From Ditibartonella apihabitans (lineage in GTDB: Bacteria > Pseudomonadota > Alphaproteobacteria > Rhizobiales > Rhizobiaceae), in assembly GCF_002007485.1 (NCBI RefSeq), contig NZ_CP015820.1, positions 930,001 to 994,000 of the forward strand: DNA of 64,000 nucleotides. Reading direction: 5' to 3'. Each line of letters opens with the position of its first letter. Position 1 is the stretch's first letter. Of the stretch, positions 47,681 through 57,333 are shown piece by piece. The notes beneath the pieces were generated by a model. That model was not told the origin of the DNA, did no database searches, and worked only from the letters and a program-made list of their open reading frames with translations. Both the position numbers and the translations under genes were made by a program.

Positions 47681-47847
47681 TGCGTATAACTCCCGTTATT
47701 CTAATTTTTATCGGTCTTGCCGGCCTTATCTATCCGGAAAAATTTTTAGAGGATGGTTCGGGCGGAGGACGTTGGGTTTTTGTCATTATTATCGCATTGG
47801 GCGTTTGGACGATTTTGCGATCTGCCAGACGAAATAGCAGCCGATGA
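47680..47847 (+). CDS. Small membrane protein of unknown function
   Basis: 55 residues from the ATG at 47680, which shares a base with the holC stop (TGATG). Two hydrophobic helices (ITPVILIFIGLAGLIYP and WVFVIIIALGVWTILRS) flank a short Gly-rich loop; the tail is basic. No family recognised. Tight packing between holC and the next gene, with a 4-bp overlap on the far side, supports real coding. Confidence 0.6.
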   Translation: MRITPVILIFIGLAGLIYPEKFLEDGSGGGRWVFVIIIALGVWTILRSARRNSSR

Positions 47848-48095
47848 ATTTTACGCGCTTGGCACTTCTCGTTTGGGCTGTTTTTTTCGGCTTTGTCATA
47901 ACGTCATGGATTGGCTCGACACATCTTCTGTCCAGCACTTTTCATATTGAACGTATCGATATTGCGGCAAATGTCATATTCATTACGGCAACGATTTTAT
48001 CAGCCTTGGTACTCAATTTAATCATACCGAAATCTATGTCGAAAAAAATAGCAGTGGTAACATTTCTTCTACCACTGCTATTTTTAGTGTTTTGA
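47844..48095 (+). CDS. Small membrane protein of unknown function; gene end overlaps a terminator
   Basis: 83 residues, with three hydrophobic stretches (ALLVWAVFFGFVITSWI; VIFITATILSALVLNLII; IAVVTFLLPLLFLVF). It overlaps the preceding gene by 4 bp. The last 17 codons are encoded by the perfect terminator stem and loop at 48044-48085, so the C-terminal helix and the transcript end use the same DNA. No family recognised. Confidence 0.55.
   Translation: MNFTRLALLVWAVFFGFVITSWIGSTHLLSSTFHIERIDIAANVIFITATILSALVLNLIIPKSMSKKIAVVTFLLPLLFLVF
48044..48085. terminator. Strong bidirectional intrinsic terminator
   Basis: The arms 48044-48059 and 48070-48085 are perfect 16-bp reverse complements (core TAGCAGTGGTA) around a 10-nt loop, with T-runs at the end of the stem on both strands. 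It ends pepA-holC transcripts on the plus strand and the MFS gene (stop at 48117) on the minus strand. Confidence 0.9.
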
Positions 48096-48116
48096 TAGTT
48101 TGATATTTTCAATTTA

Positions 48117-49406
48117 TCAGTGTGAAATTTCTTTGTCTGTAAAGCCGACAAAGCATGTCAGAGAGATGAAGGAACACAATAACAGATAATAACCGATATA
48201 AGCGGTGCCGAAATTCTGGACGAGTGTCTCGGCAATATAAGGCGCGAATGATGCGCCAAAAATTCCCGCAAGGTTGAATGTCATTGATGCACCGGTATAT
48301 CTGATTGATGTCGGAAAAGGTGATGCAAGGGCTGCGCCGATCGGACCATAGGTAAGCCCCATCAGGCCGAGGCCAACGGCTGAAAGTATGAAGCTGCCGA
48401 ACACACCTCCATCCAAAAGATAGGGCATGGAAAAAGAAAAAAGCCCGATAAAAATTGTAACCCAGATCATCAGAGTACGGCGTCCGATACGGTCGGATAT
48501 CTTTCCTGAAAAAGGAATGAGTAGACCGAAGAATACGGCACCGACCATCTGTATTTCAAGCGCTTGGCCGAAAGTGAGGTTAAGGTGGTGGGTTGAATAG
48601 GATAACAAATATGCGCTGCACAGGTAGAACAAGACAAAGGTGGTCATACCGGCGAAACTACCGAGGAAAAGCGCTCGCGGATATTTAACAAAGACGTCGA
48701 TCAATGGCACTTTGACGCGTTCGGCACGCTCTATCGCTTTTTTGAATTCAGGCGTTTCGCTGATGGAAAGCCGTACCCAAAGGCCGATTATAATCAGGAT
48801 AATCGAAGCGATAAAAGGTATCCGCCATCCCCATTCAAAACGTTGGCTTTCGCTTAAAAAATTCCACATGAACCAGAATGTACCAGCAGAAAGGATAAGT
48901 CCGATTGGCGCACCAAGTTGCGGGAACATCGCATACCAGCCGCGTTTTTCCTTCGGTGCATTTTCTGTTGCCAGCAAGACAGCGCCGCCCCATTCACCTC
49001 CCAAACCAAGTCCCTGACCGAAACGGCAGAGCGTCAGCAATAACGGGGCATACCAGCCGATGGATGCATATGTCGGTAGCAAACCGATAAGAACAGTCGA
49101 GATACCCATTGTGAGCAATGCAGCCACGAGTGTCACTTTGCGACCTAATTTGTCACCATAATGACCAAAGACAATTGATCCTAAAGGACGGGCAAAGAAC
49201 GCCGCCGAAAAAATGGCGAAAGAGCTTAGAAGTGCAACAGTCGGATCACCCCTCGGAAAAAATAACACGGGAAACAGAAGCGCTGCTGCCGTTGCAAAGA
49301 CATAAAAATCGAAAAACTCGATCGTCGTACCGATCATACTGGCAAGCAAAATCTGCGCAACCGAATTATGAGGTTGTGCATTTTCTTCGATGGTAGCTGT
49401 TGACAT
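48117..49406 (-). CDS. MFS transporter, metabolite:H+ symporter (MHS) family
   Basis: 429 residues from the ATG at 49406 (MSTATIEENAQPHN), 12 predicted helices. MHS features: MIGTTIEFFDFYVFATAAAL in helix 1, RPLGSIVFGHYGDKLGRK, RFGQGLGLGGEWGGAVLL, and [11 protein letters not shown]. This subgroup (YhjE/ShiA-like) includes shikimate and other organic-acid carriers, but the substrate is unknown. It stands alone, so no neighbour helps. A second MHS protein is at 33086-34378. Confidence 0.9.
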   Translation of the reverse strand: MSTATIEENAQPHNSVAQILLASMIGTTIEFFDFYVFATAAALLFPVLFFPRGDPTVALLSSFAIFSAAFFARPLGSIVFGHYGDKLGRKVTLVAALLTMGISTVLIGLLPTYASIGWYAPLLLTLCRFGQGLGLGGEWGGAVLLATENAPKEKRGWYAMFPQLGAPIGLILSAGTFWFMWNFLSESQRFEWGWRIPFIASIILIIIGLWVRLSISETPEFKKAIERAERVKVPLIDVFVKYPRALFLGSFAGMTTFVLFYLCSAYLLSYSTHHLNLTFGQALEIQMVGAVFFGLLIPFSGKISDRIGRRTLMIWVTIFIGLFSFSMPYLLDGGVFGSFILSAVGLGLMGLTYGPIGAALASPFPTSIRYTGASMTFNLAGIFGASFAPYIAETLVQNFGTAYIGYYLLLCSFISLTCFVGFTDKEISH

Positions 49407-49427
49407 GATTAGAAAGTCTCCACCCAA

Positions 49428-50049
49428 ATAAACGTAATGAAATTATAAAAACAGTCTGCAATAGTTATAAAAATTTCGTTGAACTGTCGAGTCCGGTTCG
49501 GATAAAAATTGTTGTGAGCAACTGAACTTTTCCGCTCCTCATATGGAAATAATTAAAAAGCCGAATGGCTGTTTTTTTGATTGACTGGCTTTCATGCAGG
49601 CAGCGCAGTTCTCCTGCCAAGTAAAAAATAGCGGAAGCTTCCGGTTCACATTTCGGGAGGAAAAAACAAATTGATTTATTGAGCCTGAAAATCACAACGA
49701 CGAGATTTTAATGGCATTGTAGAAGCAGCACGGGGGCACTGCCTCAATTTCTATTAGAAAAATGTAATTGTGACGGACTTTGATCAAGTCGGTTTTGGCG
49801 TCAGAAAGATGGATTAGTCGTTGCATGACCGACAAGCTGATGAATATGAACGATTATCTTCGGTTTCTTGGCTCTGACATTTGATAACTATAAATCTATT
49901 ATGTCCAATTAGCACAACATAAACTGTTAGAGTCGTGAGCAGCACTAAGCGAGAAAAGAAAGGAGCCGCCGTTCAACAATTAATTTTGTAAGACATGTCC
50001 AAAAAATTTTATGTGGTTATAATTCCATTCAATAATTACCAGACCTTTG
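49428..50049. other. 622-bp intergenic region, no gene seen
   Basis: Lies between the start of the MFS gene and the end of the ABC-F gene, both on the minus strand. It is AT-rich with frequent stops in all frames. A purine-rich AAAGGAG (49959-49965) is followed by no convincing frame. It probably holds the MFS promoter and perhaps an old gene remnant that can no longer be read. Confidence 0.4.
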
Positions 50050-51936
50050 TTATTGAATGGCGGCCTCGTAATCGGCACTCATGTTCAGCCAGCGGCTTTC
50101 TGCATCTTCAAGCCTGCTTACCGCATCGGCACGTTCTTTTGCAAGCTCCGCGCCTTTTTCGGGCGACTTTGTATAGAGATCCGGTGCTGCAAGTTCTGCG
50201 TCCAGACGCGCGATAAGTTTTTGCAGCCGCTCCATCAGCGCTTCTGTATCGGTTATCTGTTTCTTGAGTGGCGCTAATCCGGCACGCTTTTCAGCATTTG
50301 CTTTACGCTGTTCGTTCTTCGATTTAGGAGCCAAAGCCGCTTTCTCTTGTTTTTCAACGTGTCTGGATTTTGGCAGACCCAATATTTCATTGCGATAATC
50401 GTCCATATCACCTTCATAGGGATGGACTGTGCCATTGCGCACCAGCCAAAGCCGGTCGGCTGTCGCCTCAATCAGATGGCGATCATGTGCAATGAGAATG
50501 ACAGCACCTTCGAAATCGTTGAGAGCCATGACAAGAGCTTCGCGACTATCAATATCAAGGTGGTTGGTCGGTTCATCAAGAATGAGAAGATTCGGCCCTT
50601 CAAAAGTTGCAAGCCCCATGAGCAAGCGGGCTTTTTCACCACCCGAAAGCTCTTTGGCTTTGGTCATCATTTTTTCGGTCGACAGCCCCATACGCGCAAC
50701 CGCTGCGCGGATTTTTGCCTCCGGTTGATTTGGCATGAGACGACGCACATGTTCGATAGGATTTTCTTCCGGCCTCAAATCATCCATTTGATGTTGGGCA
50801 AAAAATGCCACTTTCAGATTGGGCGACACTGTCATTGTGCCAGCCTCGGCTTTAAGGCGACCTGCGAGCAATTTTGCCAGAGTGGATTTTCCGTTACCGT
50901 TCGAACCTAGCAGGGCTATTCTGTCATCATTGTCGATTCTGAGGTCAAGACCTTTCAATACCGGTTTTCCCGGTTCATATCCGACATCGACTTTTGACAG
51001 TGCGATAATTGGCGATGCAGCCGTTTTTTCCGCCGAGGGAAATGAAAAAGGTTGCACATGTTCATCCTGCCAAACGCTGATAGGTTTCAGTTTCTCCAAT
51101 GCTTTCAACCGAGATTGCGCTTGTCTTGCCTTGGTTGCTTTGGCACGGAAACGCCGTACAAAATCCTCCATATGTTTGCGATGGGCTTCCTGTTTGGCTG
51201 CCTGCTTCAATTGGAGTTCTTTTGTTTGCTCATGTTGGCGTTCGAATTGATCATAATTTCCGCGCCAGAGTGTCAGTTTCTTGTTTTCTAGATGGAGAAT
51301 CGAGGTCGTTGCACTGTTGAGAAGTTCCCTGTCATGACTGATGATGATGACCGAGTAAGGGTAACGACGCACATATTCAATAAGCCATAATGTACCCTCG
51401 AGATCGAGATAGTTTGTCGGCTCATCAAGCAAGAGAAGATCGGGTTCGGAAAACAGAACGGCTGCAAGTGCAACGCGCATGCGCCATCCGCCGGAAAAGG
51501 AAGAGGCAGGGCGCTGTTGCGCTTCTGCATCAAATCCCAATCCTGATAGGATACTTCCGGCACGGGCTTCGGCAGAATGCGCACCGATATCACTAAGACG
51601 TGTATGAATTGCAGCAATTCTCATCGGGTCGGTTGCCGTTTCAGCTTCCTTTAACAATTGAGCCCGTTCTTTGTCTGCTGCAAGAACTATTGAAATGAGC
51701 GAATCCTCGGTGCCGGGAGCTTCCTGGGCAACTTGTCCGATGCGGGTATCTTTAGGGATGGTCACATCGCCGGTTTCAGGAGCAAGTTCCCCCATTATGA
51801 CGCGAAAAAGCGTTGACTTGCCAGCCCCGTTATGGCCGACAAATCCGGTTTTCGACCCCGTAGGAAGTGTTGCACTGGAGTGATCAATCAGAAGACGTCC
51901 AGCGACACGGACCGTAATATCGTTCAAAATCAACAT
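50050..51936 (-). CDS. ABC-F family ATPase
   Basis: 628 residues from the ATG at 51936 (MLILNDITVRVAG). Two ATP-binding domains in tandem without membrane parts: Walker A GHNGAGKST and GSNGNGKST, signatures FSGGWRMRVALA and LSGGEKARLLM, Walker B LLLLDEPTNYLD and LLILDEPTNHLD. The charged linker (about 240-320) between them is the ribosomal E-site interaction motif. The C-terminal Lys/Ala/Glu-rich region is a predicted coiled coil. ABC-F proteins (Uup, YheS, EttA) act on stalled or initiating ribosomes; this one is nearest Uup/YheS type. Confidence 0.92.
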   Translation of the reverse strand: MLILNDITVRVAGRLLIDHSSATLPTGSKTGFVGHNGAGKSTLFRVIMGELAPETGDVTIPKDTRIGQVAQEAPGTEDSLISIVLAADKERAQLLKEAETATDPMRIAAIHTRLSDIGAHSAEARAGSILSGLGFDAEAQQRPASSFSGGWRMRVALAAVLFSEPDLLLLDEPTNYLDLEGTLWLIEYVRRYPYSVIIISHDRELLNSATTSILHLENKKLTLWRGNYDQFERQHEQTKELQLKQAAKQEAHRKHMEDFVRRFRAKATKARQAQSRLKALEKLKPISVWQDEHVQPFSFPSAEKTAASPIIALSKVDVGYEPGKPVLKGLDLRIDNDDRIALLGSNGNGKSTLAKLLAGRLKAEAGTMTVSPNLKVAFFAQHQMDDLRPEENPIEHVRRLMPNQPEAKIRAAVARMGLSTEKMMTKAKELSGGEKARLLMGLATFEGPNLLILDEPTNHLDIDSREALVMALNDFEGAVILIAHDRHLIEATADRLWLVRNGTVHPYEGDMDDYRNEILGLPKSRHVEKQEKAALAPKSKNEQRKANAEKRAGLAPLKKQITDTEALMERLQKLIARLDAELAAPDLYTKSPEKGAELAKERADAVSRLEDAESRWLNMSADYEAAIQ

Positions 51937-52168
51937 AATCACAGGCTTTTGCATGGGTTTTGTTATGAACGCAAGAAAAATCGTTTGGATCCCGAGTTAA
52001 TAATTGCGTTCACTGAAAGCCGGATTATTTATGCGTGAAAAATGGACGAGAGATGTCAAAATGTTCCTTTAATGGAAAAGGGTTTGACAAGAGAGAAGTG
52101 TTTGACTTGGCAAAAACCGCTTATACGTCTATAGAGACGCAACTGGAATTTATTTTAAAGGTGGCAAA

Positions 52169-52591
52169 ATGGCTATAGAACGTACTTTTTCTATGATTAA
52201 ACCGGATGCAACACGTCGTAATCTGACGGGTGCCATTACAAAAATGCTTGAGGAAGCGGGTCTACGCGTCGTCGCATCCAAGCGTGTCTGGATGAGTTTG
52301 CGTGAAGCAGAAGGCTTCTATGCTGTTCATAAAGACCGCCCGTTTTTTGGCGAATTGACTGAATTTATGTCATCAGGTCCGACTGTTGTTCAGGTACTTG
52401 AAGGTGAAAATGCCATTGCCAAAAACCGTGAGATCATGGGAGCCACAAATCCGAAAGATGCTGCTGAGGGGACAATTCGCAAGACATTTGCTTTGTCGAT
52501 CGGCGAAAATTCTGTTCACGGCTCGGATTCACCAACAACAGCCAAGGAAGAAATTGCATACTGGTTCTCCGGCACTGAAATTGTCGGCTAA
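52169..52591 (+). CDS. ndk: Nucleoside diphosphate kinase
   Basis: Balances nucleoside triphosphate pools by phosphate transfer through a His intermediate. 140 residues: [10 protein letters not shown] at the N-terminus, and the active-site His117 in NSVHGSD. AAAGG precedes the ATG. Single gene with its own terminator 33 bp downstream. Confidence 0.97.
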   Translation: MAIERTFSMIKPDATRRNLTGAITKMLEEAGLRVVASKRVWMSLREAEGFYAVHKDRPFFGELTEFMSSGPTVVQVLEGENAIAKNREIMGATNPKDAAEGTIRKTFALSIGENSVHGSDSPTTAKEEIAYWFSGTEIVG

Positions 52592-52624
52592 TTGTTAGAC
52601 CAACAACAATTATAAAAACAGATT

Positions 52625-52652
52625 AAGCCCGGCATGAGTGCCGGGCTTTCTT
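52625..52652 (+). terminator. Intrinsic terminator of ndk
   Basis: AAGCCCGGCA (52625-52634), TGAG loop, TGCCGGGCTT (52639-52648) then TCTTAATT. A perfect 10-bp GC-rich stem with a 4-nt loop and a short T-rich tail; a good intrinsic terminator. Confidence 0.88.
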
Positions 52653-52732
52653 AATTCTGTTTACAAGTCTTCGGATTATGTTAGAAGAGGCGATAGGTAA
52701 GCAGGGCCAACTGGTTGGTTAGAGCAGAAGTT

Positions 52733-53584
52733 TTAGATTTCCGGCACGAGGCGGGCTACATAATTTCCGTTCTCGTCTTTCAAAATAAGACGACCGAGAT
52801 CGTCGAACATAAATGTTTTTGCTTTGGCAAGCATTTCAATGAAACGGTTTTCCTGCTGCGAAATTGCCTCTGCACAGGCCATAAAAGTCATGGCAGGCGG
52901 GTCAAAAGCGATGATGCCACGATCATTATCGATTGAAACCGAGCTGGTATAACGGTTACAACCACCGCTACCGCTGACACGATATTTTGGTAAACTGTCA
53001 GTTGTTTTATCTTCCGCTTTGTTGTTCACAGAAACGGTCAGATTCGAGTTGTCGATGATACCCGCACTGAACATATCCTCCACTTTCCACTCTCTGCCGG
53101 AGATTGTTGTTGAAACCGGTTTTGGAGTGGTTGTGGACTGGTTGACCATGCCAAGTACCAGTTCATAACGGGCATCTTTATCTTGCGGATTGATCGGTTT
53201 TCTTTCGTCGCTCACAAACCATAAAATATCTCCGACCGCAATGCGGGCTTGAAGTGCATATTTATGCTGTGGAACGATATTGGCCTCGTTCAATGGCAAA
53301 TCGAATTCAATAGGAACAGAACCATCGGGTTGTTGGGAAATTTCTGCCACAACAGGGAAAGGTCCGCCCTCATTGGTCACATCGACAAGCTGAACAACAA
53401 GATAAGCATGCCGGGGCAGGGTAATGCGCTGCAGATAAGTAACATCGCCATGAATAGAAGGGGACAGAGAAGAGCTATAGGCTGGAACAATTGTATTCAT
53501 AATGAAAGAGGGGATTGTAAGGAGTGAAACTCCGGCCAATGCAGTTGCACCAAATGTAAGAGCCGCAAAGATATTCCGTTTCAT
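52733..53584 (-). CDS. YbaY-like plus META (HslJ-like) domain exported protein
   Basis: 283 residues with an N-terminal hydrophobic export signal and no lipobox. First domain (about 45-145): YbaY/YscW-like beta-sandwich (IHGDVTYLQRITLPRHAYLV, VQLVDVT, YALQARIAVGDILWF). Second (about 160-280): META domain as in HslJ (REWKVEDM, SGSGGCNRYTSS, FDPPAMTFMACAEA, ENRFIEML), including its two Cys. Both are envelope domains of unclear activity; in E. coli YbaY and HslJ are separate lipoproteins, HslJ being linked to novobiocin resistance and heat shock. Convergent to ndk. Confidence 0.87.
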   Translation of the reverse strand: MKRNIFAALTFGATALAGVSLLTIPSFIMNTIVPAYSSSLSPSIHGDVTYLQRITLPRHAYLVVQLVDVTNEGGPFPVVAEISQQPDGSVPIEFDLPLNEANIVPQHKYALQARIAVGDILWFVSDERKPINPQDKDARYELVLGMVNQSTTTPKPVSTTISGREWKVEDMFSAGIIDNSNLTVSVNNKAEDKTTDSLPKYRVSGSGGCNRYTSSVSIDNDRGIIAFDPPAMTFMACAEAISQQENRFIEMLAKAKTFMFDDLGRLILKDENGNYVARLVPEI

Positions 53585-53825
53585 AAAGTGATATAACCTT
53601 TGTTGATGAACGATCCATTGACTGCCAACGATGCTTTTTATGGAGAGCTATTGATGAGCTTCGTTCAGTGACCGATAGAATTTAACCCTTTTTTTCGGGA
53701 AAAAATAAGGCACAACGGTGATTCTTCCACCACAATTATATTTAACAGGCGATAGTTTCCAAAATTCCGTATAACGTGACGAACAAGAGTTTGCATCCAA
53801 TATTATTTGGATCGATTTTTATCTT

Positions 53826-54299
53826 CTATTTTTGAGGTCGGATTTTTTGCCATTTCTCCTGTGTATGAAGATCTGCGTCTTTTGCTTCAACCCAGTTTTG
53901 CGGCGTACCATCAACAAGATGTTCTTTTTTCCAGAACGGAGCTTCGGTCTTCAGAAAATCCATAATGAAATTTGCTGCATCAAAAGCTTCTCTGCGGTGA
54001 GGGGAGGCGGTGACAACCAGAACAATCTGTTCGCCTACCTTGATCGTTCCGTAACGGTGAATGACGGTAACCCCGTTCAATGACCATCGAGACGCGGCGT
54101 CATCGACAATCTGTTTGATGCGTTTTTCGGCCATTCCGGGATAATGCTCTATTTCAAGAGCAGAAAGACGCCCGCCTTCGCTTCGGCACAAACCACAAAA
54201 GGACACAATGCCGCCAATGGAAGGCGAAAGGGTGCGGATTTTTTCAACCTCGCTTCCCATATCGAAATCTTCCGACTGCACAACAATTTTGAATGCCAT
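53826..54299 (-). CDS. moaE: Molybdopterin synthase catalytic subunit
   Basis: Inserts two sulfurs into precursor Z (cPMP) to make molybdopterin, using the MoaD thiocarboxylate. 157 residues with the MoaE core IGGIVSFCGLCR, LEIEHYPGMAEK, HRYGTIKVGEQIVLV, SPHRREAFDAANFIMDFLKT and the end APFWKKE with its catalytic Lys pair. Located 3 bp after moaD. Confidence 0.95.
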   Translation of the reverse strand: MAFKIVVQSEDFDMGSEVEKIRTLSPSIGGIVSFCGLCRSEGGRLSALEIEHYPGMAEKRIKQIVDDAASRWSLNGVTVIHRYGTIKVGEQIVLVVTASPHRREAFDAANFIMDFLKTEAPFWKKEHLVDGTPQNWVEAKDADLHTQEKWQKIRPQK

Positions 54300-54302
54300 G
54301 GC

Positions 54303-54554
54303 TCAACCACCTGTCATCGGCGGGAAAAGCGCGATTTCATGCGGCTTTCCAATCAGACTATCATGATCGACATGTTCTTCGTCAATAGCCACACGGATAA
54401 GTTCGGGCTTTTCCAGCGCATAGGCATAATTTTCCCCGAGAGTTTTGAGATAGGAGAGAAGATCGTCTACCGTTTTGACGTTTTCCGGCAATTCAAGAGT
54501 TTCTTCTCCGCGACCGATACGTTCGCGAACCCAGGCAAAATACTGTAATTTCAT
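54303..54554 (-). CDS. moaD: Molybdopterin synthase sulfur carrier subunit
   Basis: 83-residue ubiquitin-like protein (MKLQYFAWVRERIGRGEE) ending in the obligatory Gly-Gly (FPPMTGG), which is adenylated and thiocarboxylated. It directly precedes moaE and follows pgsA by 9 bp, a pgsA-moaD-moaE order known in Rhizobiales. Confidence 0.94.
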   Translation of the reverse strand: MKLQYFAWVRERIGRGEETLELPENVKTVDDLLSYLKTLGENYAYALEKPELIRVAIDEEHVDHDSLIGKPHEIALFPPMTGG

Positions 54555-54563
54555 GCGTATCCT

Positions 54564-55145
54564 TCAATCAATCACGTGTTTAAGACCGGCACGGAAATAA
54601 TCCCAACCCGTCCATAGAGTAAGAATAGCGGCGACCCACAACATGACAAGTCCGAATTCGGTTGCATAAGGAATAACTTTGTCACCAGCAGGGCCGGCAA
54701 GCAGAAAAACAATGGAAAACATTTGCACAGTCGTTTTCCATTTTGCGAGCCTTGAAACCGGCACACTTACTTTGAGAGATGCCAGATATTCACGCAATCC
54801 CGAAACCAGAATTTCGCGGCAAAGAATGATGATTGCTGCCCAGAGAGCCCACCCCGCAATTGTACCATCGGCAGCAAGCAACAGAAGACAAGCCGAGACA
54901 AGAAGTTTATCGGCAATCGGGTCAAGCATACGACCGATATTCGAGGTTTGTTTCCAGACGCGGGCAAGATAACCGTCGAAAAAATCTGTAATAGAGGCAA
55001 CCACAAATATAATAACGGCCCACCAGCGTGCCGTATCGGTCGATTGCAGACGGCCTTCTACGAAAAAGCACAAGACGACAAGCGGTACAGCAACAATGCG
55101 TGCATATGTAAGGATGTTTGGCAACGATAAAGTATGATTTTTCAT
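54564..55145 (-). CDS. pgsA: CDP-diacylglycerol--glycerol-3-phosphate 3-phosphatidyltransferase
   Basis: Makes phosphatidylglycerol phosphate, the entry to anionic phospholipids. 193 residues with four to five helices. The CDP-alcohol motif begins FFDGYLARVWKQTSNIG and ends RMLDPIADK, with every Asp and Gly in place. Start LSLPNILTYARI is typical. Operon with moaD and moaE downstream. Confidence 0.94.
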   Translation of the reverse strand: MKNHTLSLPNILTYARIVAVPLVVLCFFVEGRLQSTDTARWWAVIIFVVASITDFFDGYLARVWKQTSNIGRMLDPIADKLLVSACLLLLAADGTIAGWALWAAIIILCREILVSGLREYLASLKVSVPVSRLAKWKTTVQMFSIVFLLAGPAGDKVIPYATEFGLVMLWVAAILTLWTGWDYFRAGLKHVID

Positions 55146-55318
55146 TATGCCGTAATCAATCCTTTTAATGTCTTATGACTGCTTTAGGGCGAAACATAGA
55201 AAGCGGCCAATTGATTGCATTTTTTAAAAATTAATCGAATATACCTTTTTAACAAAAAGGCCATCGATTGAATCGAGATACATATATAAATTAGCGATAG
55301 AATTGACAGAAACAAGCA

Positions 55319-57331
55319 TTATCTTTCATTAAAATGATCGTGAATTTGTTGAGCTGTTGCTGCTGATATTCCTTCGACTTTCATCAAATCTTCCACTGCT
55401 GCACCGGCAACGGCTTTTGCAGTGCCGAAATGGCCAAGCAAAGCGCGTTTCCTGGCCGGTCCGATGCCTTCCACTTCGTCGAGCGGATTTTTCATCATTT
55501 CTTTTTTACGTTTTATGCGATGGGTACCGATGGCAAATCTGTGAGCCTCATCACGTAGCCGCTCCAGAAAATAAAGCACGGGGTCACGCGGTGGTAACAT
55601 GAAAGGTGGACGACCGGAGACAAAAAACCGTTCCCGTCCTGCCTCGCGATCGACACCTTTTGCAACGCCGATAGCAGTCACAACATCGTCAATGCCGAGT
55701 TCTCTCAGCATCTCGTGCACAACTGTCATCTGGCCTTCGCCGCCGTCAATCAGAATAATATCGGGCCAGGCCGGAAAACTGTCATCATTGCCGGCATTGT
55801 CATCGGCTTCGGGCATCGGTATACCATGCTCTTTGATGAGCCTTTTGAACCGCCGGTCGATAACCTCCTTCATCATACCGAAATCGTCACCCGGTGTAAT
55901 ATCGGTCGAGCGGATATTGAATTTTCTATATTGGTTCTTGATAAAACCGTCGCGTCCGGCAACGATCATACCGCCTACCGCATTGGTTCCCATGATATGC
56001 GAGTTATCATAGACCTCGATACGGCGGGGTACTTTTTCAAGACCGAATGTCTCGGCAACTCCTTGCAACAATTTGTCCTGCGTCGACGTTTCGGCGAGCC
56101 TGCGTCCCAATGCTTCGCGTGCGTTGGTCAGGGCATGTTCAACCAGTGACTTTCTTTCGCCCCGTTGCGGCACAGAAATTGTGACTTTGCGTTCTGCTTT
56201 TTCGGTAAGGGCCGTGGCGAGCAATTCTTCTTCGTCGACATGGTCGGAAAGCAGAATAAGTTTCGGCACCGGTTTGTCATCATAAAACTGGGCAAGAAAA
56301 GCTCCAAGCACTTCGGGAGCAGAAATCGAAGGGTCAGCTTTGGGAAAATAGGAACGATTTCCCCAATTCTGTCCGGTTCTGAAGAAGAACACCTGAATAC
56401 ATGTCATGCCGCCCTGTTGGGCAATCGCAAAAACGTCCGCTTCGTCAACTGTTTGCGGGTTGATTTCCTGATGACCCTGAATATGGGACAAGGCCGACAA
56501 ACGGTCGCGATAGACAGCAGCCCTTTCAAAGTCGAGTTTATCGGCTGCCTCCCGCATGATTTTTGCCATATTGTCTTGAATAGCCTGACTTTTTCCTGAA
56601 AGAAATGCTTCCGCCTCGTCGACAAGTTTCATGTAATCGGCATCGCTGATTTCATGTGTACAAGGTGCTGAACACCTTTTGATCTGGTAGAGCAGGCAGG
56701 GTCTCGTGCGTGATTCCATGACAGAATCGGTGCATGTTCTGAGTAAAAACGCCCTTTGCATGGCGTTGATTGTTCTTGTGACTGCACCGGCAGAAGCAAA
56801 GGGGCCAAAATAATCACCTTTGCGAGACCGTGCACCCCGATGCTTATAGATAGCAGGAGCGCGTGTGTCGCGCGTAATGATAATATAAGGAAAGCTTTTA
56901 TCATCGCGCAGCAGAACATTAAAACGCGGGCGCAACCGCTTGATAAGATTGGCTTCTAAAAGAAGAGCCTCGGTTTCTGTGCTGGTGACCACAAATTCCA
57001 TATAATGGGTGGCTCGTATCATGCGCGCGATGCGGTTATTGTGTCCATGCCCACGTGCATAATTGGACACGCGTTTTTTCAAATTCCGCGCTTTGCCGAC
57101 ATAAAGCACGTTACCATCCTTGTCGAACATCCGGTAAACGCCCGGTTTATTCGGCAAATTTTTAACAAACTCTTGAATGAGCGGTGCACCGGTGAGCTTC
57201 AGATCATCATTTTTGAAACCACCTTTATCCCAGATAATATCAGGTGTCAGAGAAGCTGAATGACGATCTTCATCCGATTTCGCTTTCTGATTTTTAGCGG
57301 CCTCAGTGTTTTGTTCATTCAAGGATTTCAT
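55319..57331 (-). CDS. uvrC: UvrABC excinuclease subunit C
   Basis: Makes both incisions in nucleotide excision repair. 670 residues: an N-terminal polar extension of about 50 residues, GIY-YIG nuclease ([17 protein letters not shown], about 58-140), UVR domain ([14 protein letters not shown]), RNase H-like C-terminal nuclease ([15 protein letters not shown] ... LIDGGEGQ) and the tandem helix-hairpin-helix end ([19 protein letters not shown]). Longer than E. coli UvrC (610) mostly through the N-terminus. Starts 2 bp after the SDR gene. Confidence 0.96.
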   Translation of the reverse strand: MKSLNEQNTEAAKNQKAKSDEDRHSASLTPDIIWDKGGFKNDDLKLTGAPLIQEFVKNLPNKPGVYRMFDKDGNVLYVGKARNLKKRVSNYARGHGHNNRIARMIRATHYMEFVVTSTETEALLLEANLIKRLRPRFNVLLRDDKSFPYIIITRDTRAPAIYKHRGARSRKGDYFGPFASAGAVTRTINAMQRAFLLRTCTDSVMESRTRPCLLYQIKRCSAPCTHEISDADYMKLVDEAEAFLSGKSQAIQDNMAKIMREAADKLDFERAAVYRDRLSALSHIQGHQEINPQTVDEADVFAIAQQGGMTCIQVFFFRTGQNWGNRSYFPKADPSISAPEVLGAFLAQFYDDKPVPKLILLSDHVDEEELLATALTEKAERKVTISVPQRGERKSLVEHALTNAREALGRRLAETSTQDKLLQGVAETFGLEKVPRRIEVYDNSHIMGTNAVGGMIVAGRDGFIKNQYRKFNIRSTDITPGDDFGMMKEVIDRRFKRLIKEHGIPMPEADDNAGNDDSFPAWPDIILIDGGEGQMTVVHEMLRELGIDDVVTAIGVAKGVDREAGRERFFVSGRPPFMLPPRDPVLYFLERLRDEAHRFAIGTHRIKRKKEMMKNPLDEVEGIGPARKRALLGHFGTAKAVAGAAVEDLMKVEGISAATAQQIHDHFNER

Positions 57332-57333
57332 AA

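Noticed and set aside
49465-49695. A 76-codon minus-strand frame upstream of the MFS gene
   Set aside because: Poor start context and noise-like composition.
49780-49787. TTGATCAA resembling an FNR/FixK site
   Set aside because: The required four-base spacer between half-sites is missing, so it is just a short palindrome.
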